A DNA stretch of 64,000 bases. Origin: JAGQVA01 sp033764335 (lineage in GTDB: Bacteria > Bacteroidota > Bacteroidia > J057). The notes beneath the pieces are model-generated. The model did no database searches and had not been told where the DNA came from. It saw only the letters and a program-made list of their open reading frames with translations. Of the stretch, positions 17,648 through 27,500 are shown in pieces. A program made the translations under genes and the position numbers. The DNA lies in contig JANRJC010000012.1 of assembly GCA_033764335.1 (NCBI GenBank), forward strand, positions 1 through 64,000, read 5' to 3'. The stretch's first letter is position 1. Every line of letters begins with the position of its first letter.

Positions 17648-18439
17648 TTAGGAATAAAGCAGGTTTCTTACCAGAGTCATAATCTGGAGGGTAAACAAGT
17701 CAATCACAAATACCATAAACATGGACAACACTACGGCAGAGTTTGCCGCTTTTCCGACGCCCACAGTTCCTTTTTGGGAATTATATCCTTTGTAGCAACC
17801 GATAATACCAATGGCAAAACCGAAAAGTACCGACTTAAGCGAAGAGGCAAATATATCCTCCATTTTGATCGTACTGAATGCCTGGGAAAAATACAACGGA
17901 AAGCTCACTCCCTCTCCTACATACACCGAAGTAAATCCGCCCATCAAGGCAATCATATCACAAAACATTACCAGAATCGGAATCATCAGCGAACAAGCCA
18001 ATACCCGCGTAATAACCAAAAAGGTAAAGGGATTGGTGCCCGAAACTTCCATTGCGTCAATTTGTTCGGTAACTTTCATTGAGCCTAATTCCGCGCCGAT
18101 ATTAGAGGCGATTTTACCTGCACCGATCAGGCCGGCAATCAGCGGGCCTAATGACCGTATTATCCCAACCCCTACCAATGAAGGCAGCCAGGAAACGGCT
18201 CCAAAAGATTCCAGGCTCGGACGGGACTGCCGGGTAAATACGATACCACCGATATAGGCGGTAAAAGCAATCAATGGCAAAGTTTTATAACCAATCAGAT
18301 AACATTGATTGATCACTTCTTTTAATTCGTAAGGCGGGTGAAACAGTTCCCGAAAAAATCTTACGATAAACTTATACATACCGGCAAGCTCGACCAAAAA
18401 CTCGGTCCACCATTTGGGCCGCCGGTAGCGGGGTTTCAT
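17648..18439 (-). CDS. MlaE-family ABC transporter permease
   Basis: A 263-residue integral membrane permease of MlaE/YrbE type, moving phospholipids between the inner membrane and MCE protein. Typical features are IGGIVFTRQSRPSLESFGA, the GAGKIASNIGAELGSM core with the conserved Glu, and SLKSVLFGFAIGIIGCYKGYNS. Five to six membrane segments are visible. I chose the ATG at 18437-18439 because it overlaps the upstream stop in an ATGA arrangement; an ATG eight codons earlier is possible. It opens the Mla-like operon but is coupled to the cytochrome/PQQ gene before it. Confidence 0.92.
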   Translation of the reverse strand: MKPRYRRPKWWTEFLVELAGMYKFIVRFFRELFHPPYELKEVINQCYLIGYKTLPLIAFTAYIGGIVFTRQSRPSLESFGAVSWLPSLVGVGIIRSLGPLIAGLIGAGKIASNIGAELGSMKVTEQIDAMEVSGTNPFTFLVITRVLACSLMIPILVMFCDMIALMGGFTSVYVGEGVSFPLYFSQAFSTIKMEDIFASSLKSVLFGFAIGIIGCYKGYNSQKGTVGVGKAANSAVVLSMFMVFVIDLFTLQIMTLVRNLLYS

Positions 18440-20160
18440 TTCCGTGAATTTACCACTTTCCATATTTTTCCATCTGCTTTGGTGAATATATACAATTCCC
18501 CGTATTGATCCTGACCAAACCGCAAATCTACTCTTTTGTTTCCGGTAAGACTCTCCAGGTTTTGGCTTTTTTCGTTTACTTCAAGTTCCAGTTCAAAAAT
18601 CGGTGCCTGCTTTCCGTTTTGAAGTTCATCTGCGTTTGCCATCATTAACCTTCCACTCACCACGTCACCAAAGATATATTTTCCCTGTAATAAAGGCATT
18701 TTTTTGCCCCGGTAAACATAACCGCCCGAAATGGCACTGCCTTCATCATGATCAAACTGTAGTACCGGATAAATAAAATTTCGGGACTCATCGCCTTCCG
18801 GCAAGGGATATAAATCGCCGATTTCTATATGATCCGCGATCCGAAAGGTTCCTTCGCGCTCACTCCATCCATAATCTCCCCCGGCAACGGCCAGGTTTAA
18901 TTCTTCGATATTTGCCTGACCAATATCAGTTACATACATCTTACCATTGTCCATATCCCAAGTACTTCGGTGGGGGTTGCGAAAACCATAGATAAATATT
19001 TCTTTCACCACCTGCGGATCGGGATCTTTGGCAAAAGGATTATCGGGAGGTATCCCGTATTTGCCATTCCGGCTGTTATTCCCTGCGGGGTTAATTCGGA
19101 TCACCGACCCCCAGATTCTTCGTTTGTCATGACATACAAACCAATACCCTTCACCCGTAGAACCCCCATCTCCAATCCCCAGATAAAGCAACCCGTACTC
19201 CGGGTCGCCTTTTTTTGCCAAAGGATTAAAATTTAAGTCTTGAAATCCGTGAATGCCGGTTACCATATTCACCCGCATGAGTTCTCTTCCTGTACCGGAA
19301 AAATGGGGGGAAGAAGGATTCGCCTGTTTCCACTCGGTAAGCACCCATTGAAGGGTCACACGAAGAGAATCTTCAAAAGCAAAATCGGCAGGCGCAGTTT
19401 GGGGGGGTTCGGTATGAGTAGTATAAAACAAACCGTTGGAGGTGAAGTCGGGGTGAAAGGCAAAACTTCCCAAGCCGGTTCCGAGTCCGGGTTTTTCGAT
19501 AAAATTTTTCCGCAACACGGCCATATCGAGAAATGTCCGCACAGAATCTCCCATAATTTCATAGAGTTTCCCTCTCAGATCGTGAATAAACAACCGATCC
19601 GTGCCCGGCATGGGTAACATTTTATTGATTCTTGCCTGAGGGGGTTCTGCTGCAGAAGGAGGAACCTGAACAAAAGGTTCGACCACAAGATGAATACCGG
19701 AGGAAACGATGGAATCCGCAATCGGATCTCCAAGTGTATCACCCTTAATCACCGCGGTTTCCGCTGCCGCAAAAGTATGCATATAGGCCAATAAGCGAGA
19801 AATATCTCCCTCTGTCAGAAAAGGAAAAGGAGGCATGGGAATTTTGTATTCTGCTAACAGACTCACCGCACGAGCATCACCTGCGGAAACCATTTGTGGA
19901 GAGTTGGTAATAAATGCGGCTAGCCAATCGGGGTCTTCCTGACGGGTTACGCCGGCAAGGTTGGGACCGATCCCTCTCTGTCGGAAATTGTGGCAGGCCG
20001 AACAATGCTGCTCAAACAATTCCGCACCCTGTGTTATGGTCAGGCTATCTGCGGCAAACTTCTCCGAAGAAGAATCGCCGGAAGAGTTTATACACCCGGA
20101 AAGCAGGACGATGACGATGAGGGTAAATGCGGGAATCTGATAATTTTTCATATTCTGCAA
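18436..20160 (-). CDS. Cytochrome c / PQQ-dependent sugar dehydrogenase fusion, lipoprotein
   Basis: A 574-residue exported two-domain oxidoreductase. A lipoprotein signal (LLSGC, Cys near 23) leads to a cytochrome c domain with heme site CSACH (53-57) and a Met-containing axial loop KIPMPPFPFL. The larger C-terminal domain (about 180-574) is a six-bladed quinoprotein of the soluble glucose/aldose dehydrogenase family, with LGTGLGSFAFHPDF, LYLGIGDGGSTG, GFRNPHRSTWD and YVTDIGQ. It probably oxidises sugars outside the cytoplasm and passes electrons to its own heme. ATG at 20160, or three codons later. It starts 45 nt after the eCIS ATPase stop, with no terminator between, so read-through from the eCIS operon is possible. 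Confidence 0.88.
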   Translation of the reverse strand: MQNMKNYQIPAFTLIVIVLLSGCINSSGDSSSEKFAADSLTITQGAELFEQHCSACHNFRQRGIGPNLAGVTRQEDPDWLAAFITNSPQMVSAGDARAVSLLAEYKIPMPPFPFLTEGDISRLLAYMHTFAAAETAVIKGDTLGDPIADSIVSSGIHLVVEPFVQVPPSAAEPPQARINKMLPMPGTDRLFIHDLRGKLYEIMGDSVRTFLDMAVLRKNFIEKPGLGTGLGSFAFHPDFTSNGLFYTTHTEPPQTAPADFAFEDSLRVTLQWVLTEWKQANPSSPHFSGTGRELMRVNMVTGIHGFQDLNFNPLAKKGDPEYGLLYLGIGDGGSTGEGYWFVCHDKRRIWGSVIRINPAGNNSRNGKYGIPPDNPFAKDPDPQVVKEIFIYGFRNPHRSTWDMDNGKMYVTDIGQANIEELNLAVAGGDYGWSEREGTFRIADHIEIGDLYPLPEGDESRNFIYPVLQFDHDEGSAISGGYVYRGKKMPLLQGKYIFGDVVSGRLMMANADELQNGKQAPIFELELEVNEKSQNLESLTGNKRVDLRFGQDQYGELYIFTKADGKIWKVVNSRK

Positions 20161-20204
20161 AAAACGCTGACAAATTAACAGAATCCCTGAACAATCCCCA
20201 TTTT

Positions 20205-21536
20205 CTATACAACTTTACCTTCTTTAGCAAATTCGCGGGCAATTCCTTCCATGATTTCTTCCCGCTTAAAAGTCGTACTACCACCTTCCAGTGCCCGGAG
20301 GCTGGCATATTGAACGACATTCATGATATTGGCACCCGAAAGTTCATATTTCCCGGCAATATGAGAAAGGTTAATGTCTGGGTCGAGAGAGACCACGGAG
20401 GGAATGGCTTTTTCCCAGAGCTTCAGGCGTTCTTCCGGTTTGGGTAAAGGAAAATGAATCACGGATTGAAACCGCCGCATAAAGGCCTCGTCTATATTTC
20501 CTTTAAAATTGGAAGCGAGAATCACCAGACCGTCGTAATCCTCCACTCTTTGCAGCAAATAGGATACTTCCTGATTGGCGTATTTGTCGTGGGCATCGCG
20601 GACATTGGTTCGTTTTCCAAAAAGGGAATCCGCTTCATCAAAAAAGAGTATCCAGCCTTTACTTTCTGCCCGGGCAAACAGACCTGCGAGGTTTTTTTCG
20701 GTTTCACCGATAAATTTGGAAACCACCATTGAGAGGTCCACTTTATAAACATCGCGTCCGGTGTATTTGCCAAGAAGGCTGGCAGTCAATGTTTTACCCG
20801 TACCCGGAGGGCCATAAAAAAGGGCACGAAAACCCGGTTTAATGCGTTTTTTCATTCCCCATTCATTGAGGATCACGTCTCCGTAGGTAATCCAGCTTTC
20901 CAGTTCGCGGATTTGTTTTTGGGTTTGAGGATTTAAAATCAAATCCTCCCAATCCATGAGAGTAGTGATGTTTTTAGCGGGGAAATTTAAGCCAAATTTC
21001 GGGCGCGAAGCAGCACCGAGGGTAAATAGCTCCACATAGTCTTGCGAAAGGCGCAAACGCCCGCTGGTTTCAGGCTCATCTTCTTTGGGTGCTTCAAGGT
21101 GCAGGATGTGTTCTCTTGAGAAAAAATGTTCTTCCGAAAAAATTTGCATCACCTCCATGCGCCGCTGAATACTGTCTCCGGCAAGGAGAAACAAAGCCGT
21201 TTCCCCCGTCGGCAAAAACCCCCGAAACTGTTGCCCTCGTGCCCCACCGATCTGTGGGAAATCGCCACCTTCGGGAATCGCGGCAGAGATAATAGCGTCC
21301 AGAAAATGGGGCTGAATATGCGGAGCCAGTGCAAGCAACAGCACGACATATTCTTCGAAGGACATCTGGTATTTGTCAATAAAAATTGTAAAAGGAGTTT
21401 CTTCTCCTTCAAAAGCCGGAGGCGGGATTTCTCCCAAATGATTATAATCGGCCTTCTGGCCAAAATGTAGTTTCAAGCGGGTTTCTAACGCACGCGCCAG
21501 GTACTGCAAGGAGACTTCGATGGGTTGTACATTCAT
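20205..21536 (-). CDS. eCIS AAA+ ATPase (Afp15-like)
   Basis: A 443-residue AAA+ ATPase of the type found in nearly every extracellular contractile injection system, needed for particle assembly. The N-terminal half (1-190) is the family-specific domain; the ATPase has Walker A GPPGTGKT (242-249), Walker B ILFFDEADSLFG (about 296-307), LLQRVEDYDG, sensor LILASNFKGNIDEAF and the arginine finger MRRF. I start it at the ATG at 21534-21536, 2 nt after the giant PKD gene; the frame's TTG three codons upstream would overlap that gene. It is the last gene of the eCIS operon. Confidence 0.9.
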   Translation of the reverse strand: MNVQPIEVSLQYLARALETRLKLHFGQKADYNHLGEIPPPAFEGEETPFTIFIDKYQMSFEEYVVLLLALAPHIQPHFLDAIISAAIPEGGDFPQIGGARGQQFRGFLPTGETALFLLAGDSIQRRMEVMQIFSEEHFFSREHILHLEAPKEDEPETSGRLRLSQDYVELFTLGAASRPKFGLNFPAKNITTLMDWEDLILNPQTQKQIRELESWITYGDVILNEWGMKKRIKPGFRALFYGPPGTGKTLTASLLGKYTGRDVYKVDLSMVVSKFIGETEKNLAGLFARAESKGWILFFDEADSLFGKRTNVRDAHDKYANQEVSYLLQRVEDYDGLVILASNFKGNIDEAFMRRFQSVIHFPLPKPEERLKLWEKAIPSVVSLDPDINLSHIAGKYELSGANIMNVVQYASLRALEGGSTTFKREEIMEGIAREFAKEGKVV

Positions 21537-21538
21537 TT

Positions 21539-24500
21539 TTAACAATCAATACGAACTTCTTCACCTTCCATTTTTATTTGAACTTCGTAGGGGGTTTGGC
21601 ATTCTTTCCCACCTTTTTTGGAAGCAGGTCCCCATGCAATCACACGTACCGAATAGGTCCTCGGACCATCCGGGTCTTTACGGAAAAGATGTTCGGCATA
21701 AGGCACCGATGTGGTTGTCCGGACAGAACCATCCCCCCAATCCCATGTATAGCGGTTAGGAATTGCTCCCCGCGTAATGGCGATCAGTTTGATCCATTGG
21801 CTGCTCCGATCGGCTTTACCCAAGACCGGACGAACGGCGACAATCGCCGGGCAAAATCCGGCAATGTGTACAGTTGTTGTTTCGGTATTTCCGCAAAAAA
21901 CGGGTTCACAATCATCGGCCTCCGGTTCATGAATTTTTCCGGTAACCGTTACACTCACCTGATAATCGCGGGGTTTTCCTTCACCAAATCGGTAAAAATG
22001 TTTCCCCACAGGCTCACTCGTTTTTTCCAATCGAGAGCCATCTCCCCAATTCCATTCATATTGATAATTGCCCTCCCTTCGGGTTTGGGCAAATATCCTT
22101 ATTTCCTGCCCTTCTGTGCTATCGCCGCAATAGCTGGTCTGCAACCGGGTAATTCGGGGGCAAGAACCCTCAATCTGAATCACCACACACTGCTCTTCGG
22201 CACAGTAGCCTGGGCCATTTGCCACCACCCGCACAGCATAATCGGTATCCTGCATGGGTCGGCGATAGGTATGCGTTCCGATTATGCCATCCGAGCCAAA
22301 GGTTTCACCGTCTCCCCAATACCACGAATACGATTCCGGACCTTCGCCTTCAATGTCGAAAGTTACGGTTACGGTCTGATATTCAGAATTGTATTCCCCA
22401 AAATCAGTTCCCCGATAGATTAGTTTGGGGCATCTTCCGGGTATATATACCTGTGTAATAGCATTGCAGCCACAGCTTTCGGGACCTTTAAGGGAAACAT
22501 TTACTAAAAACTGCTGGTCTTTCCCGTACAGTCGGGTCCAAGCATGAACGGCTTCCGGTACGTCGGTTATGGCCTGGGTTCCATCCCCCCATTCCCAGTG
22601 GTATTTTACGCCCTCCTGTGGCCCTTCTACGGTCACCCACACCCGCACCGATTGTTTTTCGTCGGAAGAAGGAATAAGCTGATGGTCAATATTTTTTATT
22701 TGAGGACAAATGCCCTCCACTTTTATCAACTGATCGGAGGAAATACTACATGGTCCGGGGCCTTTCGCGGTAACCGAAGCTGTATAACTGCGATCATCTC
22801 CGGGCAAACGCTTGTAGGCATATAACATCGTCGGCTGTCGGGTTTCCACCGCCGGTGTGCCATCGCCAAACTCCCAAACATAACCGGAGGGAGGCGGGCC
22901 ATCCGTAACAACGGTAAATTCCACTTCCTGTGATACCGGTTTGAGTGCCTTCCGGATATGGTTAAATTGAATATTTTCTGAACACCAACCCTGAATCACC
23001 ACCGTTGTAGCCGAACTGCTCTGGCAGGCTTTCGGGCCACGACAGGTCAGCGATACGGAAACCGTTTTATTTTCGCCGAAGGGGCGTTTGTATATATGTT
23101 TTACACGGGGAATTGCACTTTCATCGGTGGTGCCATCGCCCCAATTCCACTCATAACTCTCTGGCAATGGGCCTTCGGCCAGGTTTGCAGTAAACCATAC
23201 TGCCTGGTCGGGTCCCTGCGGGGGAAGCGGTTCGGCGGAAACCGAAACCAGCGATGGACACACGCCTTCGATCTTTACCGTTGTCTGTCCCGAACAATTA
23301 CATTTTCCCGGCCCAAAGCCCGTAACTGCTACGATAAAATTACCGTCCTCCCCGAAGGGGCGGGTATATTCATGTTCCGCATAGGGTTTGTCGGTTTTTT
23401 CATTTTTGCTGCCATCGCCCCAGTTCCATTCGTAAAAAGCGGGATCCGGCCCATCGGTGGTTATATGGAATGACAGCGTTTTTTTCAAAATTCCCTCCGA
23501 GGATGTTTCCGCCGAAACCGCCGTAATCAACGGACAAATACCCGCAACGTTTACCGATACCTCTGCCTCATTTTCGCAACTTCCGGGGCCTTTCAGACGG
23601 GCAGTGATGAAATATTTCCGATCCTCTCCCGGAAGCCTCCTGTACTTGTGAATAGCAACGGGTTCTTTTTGAAGGGTAGGTTCTTCTCCATCACCCCAGT
23701 CAAATCGAATTTTTTCCGGCGTGGGGCCATCGAGGCTCAGCGATACTCGGATTTCCTCGTAGTCTCTTGCGCTGTAATGCGATTCGGCTTTCATTTCCGT
23801 CACCGTCGGGCAAACACCCGAAACTTTCACACGAGTTTGCGCAGGAATTACACATTTTTTTCCAGGGCCGTTTACTACCACCTCCATATCAAAAAAACGG
23901 TCGTCTCCCATCGGACGGGTGAATGTGTGTTCGGCTTCTGGAATGGTAGTAGTTATCGGTTTTGATCCATCTCCCCAGTTCCAGGAATAGCTGTTGGGTT
24001 TCGGGCCGTCAACGATCAGAGAAAACTTCATCTTCTGTGTCGTTTTATCCAGCCCCGTCTGGCTTTGGTTTACTTTCTGAATAACAGGACAAATACCTGC
24101 AACAAAAACCTCCGTTCCAATGTTTTGTTCACAACTGCCCGGTCCCTGTGTTTTTACCGTAATTTTGAAACTCACGTCGTCTCCTTCCGGGCGGCGAAAA
24201 TCGTGATGATTTTCAGCAGAGGAAGTTTCCTGAATGTCGGAACCGTCGCCCCAGTTCCAGAAATACTTTTCAGGTTTTGCCGCAGTGGAAACTACCATCG
24301 CGCGAATCTGTTGAGTAGTTGCTTCCGACCGGGACATGATGGCTTTAATTTCTTTCAACTGCGGACAAATACCCGGAACGAATACTTCAAAACTTTCTTC
24401 ACAGCGGCAGCTTTCAGGGCCTTCCGGCATCACCTGTACGGTATAGCTTACCGCGTCGCCGGGAAGGCGACGATACCGGTGTATGGCTTCCGGCACCATC

Positions 24501-27500
24501 GTTCGTGTGAGGGCTGTCCCATCGCCCCATTCCCAGACAAACTGACCCGGAGCGGGACCATCCAAGACAAGGGTAGCCTTTACTTCCTGATACTCCGGTT
24601 CAACCGTAGCATAAGTTGTATTTACTTTCAGAATAGTCGGGCAAATACCGGGGATATCCACATCGGCAGAGGAACCACTCTGGCAACTCTCCGGCCCTTT
24701 AGCGGTAACAATGATGGCGTAAATTTTATCATCGCCGGGTTTTCGCTCGTACTTGTGAGTAGCAAGCGGTTTGGGGGTCTCCTCCACCGGTGAGCCATCC
24801 CCCCAGTTCCAATAAAAAATTTCCGGCAAAGGTCCGTCCACTGCCACCTCTGCCGATACGGGCTGTTGGGTTTTTGTGGGAGTAGAATAGACCACGTTTA
24901 CCTTGCGGAGTTTGGGACAAACACCGGGAATCTCTATTATGGTTTCGCCTGTATTTTCACAATTTTTGGGGCCTTTTGCTACAACCGAAACGATATAGGT
25001 TTTGTCATCACCCGGTTTACGTTCGTATTTATGGATAACTTCCGGAGCGGTCGTTATTTCCGGTTTATTTCCGTCTCCCCAATTCCAGGTAAAACTTTCT
25101 GGCTGATGACCGGCATAAATGACTTTCAGTTTCCATGTTTGTGAATCAGCACCCGCCTCCAGAATTTCCTTTTGGACATTGGTGATTTTGGGGCAGGAAC
25201 CGGGTACAAGTACAGGAACGATTTCTGTGTAACCGCAGTTTTTAGGTCCCTGAGTTGTGATTTTTACAGACAGAGTCTGATCGGTTCCGGCAAGGCGATT
25301 AAAGGTGTGAGTATTTACCGGAGCGGTTGTTATTTGTGGTTCATTTCCCTCCAGCCAGTCCCAGGTAAATTTTTCCGGTTTCGGGCCTTCATACACGGCT
25401 TCGAGGCGAAGTGTATGAGTAAGAAGGTCTTGCGAAACCAGCGTCTGACGTACATTGGTAATAACCGGGCATTGAGCGGGAATTAAAATATCCACCTCCC
25501 GCGAAGACTGGCAGGTTCCCGGGCCAAAACTCATTATCCGGATTTTCACGGGCTGGTCTTCCCCCAACGGGCGGGGATAACTATTGGCAAACGGAGGTTG
25601 GACAAGCATTTCTGGACGAAACAGACCATCCCCCCACTCTACTTTGTAACCATCGGGAGCCGGGCCGGAAACCAGCGGTTTAAGCGTAACATCAAAAGTC
25701 TCGGTTTTTAACGACGTAATAACCTGTATATCACTGATCACCGGGCAAATTCCCGGAACCGAAACCGTTATTTCCCCTTTGGAAGAACATTGATCCGGGC
25801 CGGAGGTAATCAGCACTACGACATAATTAGCAGAGTCTCCCGCAGGACGTGCATATAAATGAGCAATTTTCGGAAGGGAGGTAATAACTTCTTTGCTCCC
25901 GTCGCCGAAGTTCCAGGTAAAAGTTTTGGGTAAGGGTTCGGGCAGGGACAGGTGCGCTTCAAAAACGACTTCCATTCCCGATACAGTGGGTGTTTTTGCG
26001 GCAAAACCTATTTTCGTTATTTCCGGGCATACAAAGGGAATGTCCACACTTACCGAAGAACTGGCTTTGCATTGATCCGGGCCATTTCCGGTAACCGTTG
26101 TTTTGTATCGCACCGTTCTTCCCACCGGGCGAGAAAATGCATATCGAATCTGAGGCTGAGCCGTCGTTTGTTCTGGAGAACCATCTCCAAAATTCCAGAC
26201 ATAGCTATCGGATTTTAAATCGTTGGTTTCAGCAGTAAATAAAACGGGTAACTGCGAAGGCTCAAGTACTTCATTTACTGCCTTTAAGCTCAAAATTTCC
26301 GGGCATCTTCCCGGAATATTAACTACTACGGTTTTTCCATCTATACACGAGGCCGGGCCATTGATGGTCAATTTAACCTCATAATCGCGGTTTTTCCCGG
26401 CGGGTCGGACAAAATCGTGAACCAATGTGGCACCTTCAGTCACCACTCGGGCCGAACCATCACTGATGTCCCAAGTATATTTTTCCGGCTGAGGGCCATG
26501 GGTCTGGGCTGTAAAGGTTACTTTTTGTGTTTTTTCCTCCAGCGGTGCGAGCGCAATTTTCACCTCATCAATCACGGGACAAGTCCCCGGTATTTCACAA
26601 TAATCACGAAGGACGGCATAACAATCACCGGGACCTTTACCTACAACTTCGACCTGAAGCAAGATTGGCTTTCCCGCAGGGCGTTGGAATTTGTGGGTAA
26701 CGGACGGTTCTGTTACGGTGATTTTTTCGCTACCGTCTCCAAAATTCCAGACAAATTCTGTCGGTACAGGCCCGTCATATATTACCGTAAAAGTAACTTC
26801 ATATTCCGCTAGGGAAGGTTCATGCGGGTTTTGATGGATTTCGGTAAGATGAGGACACACGCCCGGAATCTCACAGTCGAGTGTTGCTTCTGAAAAACAT
26901 TCTCCCGGGCCAAAGGCAGCAACCTTAACTTTATAAATGGCCGATTTTCCCGCAGGTCGTAAGTAGGCATGTACCGGCATGGCACTATCGGTTGTGAGTT
27001 TGGGGGTTCCATCTCCGAAGTCCCATTCGTAGGAATCCGCAGCCGGTCCTTCAATAAAAGCGCGAAATTGCACCTCCTGGCGTTGTCCGGTAGCAGTAAG
27101 CAACTCAAAATTCATTTCATGAATGACCGGACATACACCCGGCAAAATAAATTCCAATTCTCCCGAATCATAACAACTATTCGGGCCTTCCATCACCACC
27201 TGAATCACCCGTTTTTCAGGTTTGCCGCCGGGTTGTTTGTAAACATGCGTAAAAACCGGCTCTTCGGTGACAAAAGGATCCGATTTTCCCCCACTACTCC
27301 ACAAAAATTGACTTGGCTTGGGGCCTTCAAAATGAACCGTAAAAGTATAAGCGAGTGCTTGGGTTTCCTGTTGGCTGGTTTCATAAGTGATTTTCTGAAA
27401 AACCGGGCACTGGGGTTCAGCAATCATTGCAGGAACTTTGACCGATGTTTTAGCTGCACCCGTACAACTGCCCGGGCCTTCGGTGTTTAATTCTACTTCA

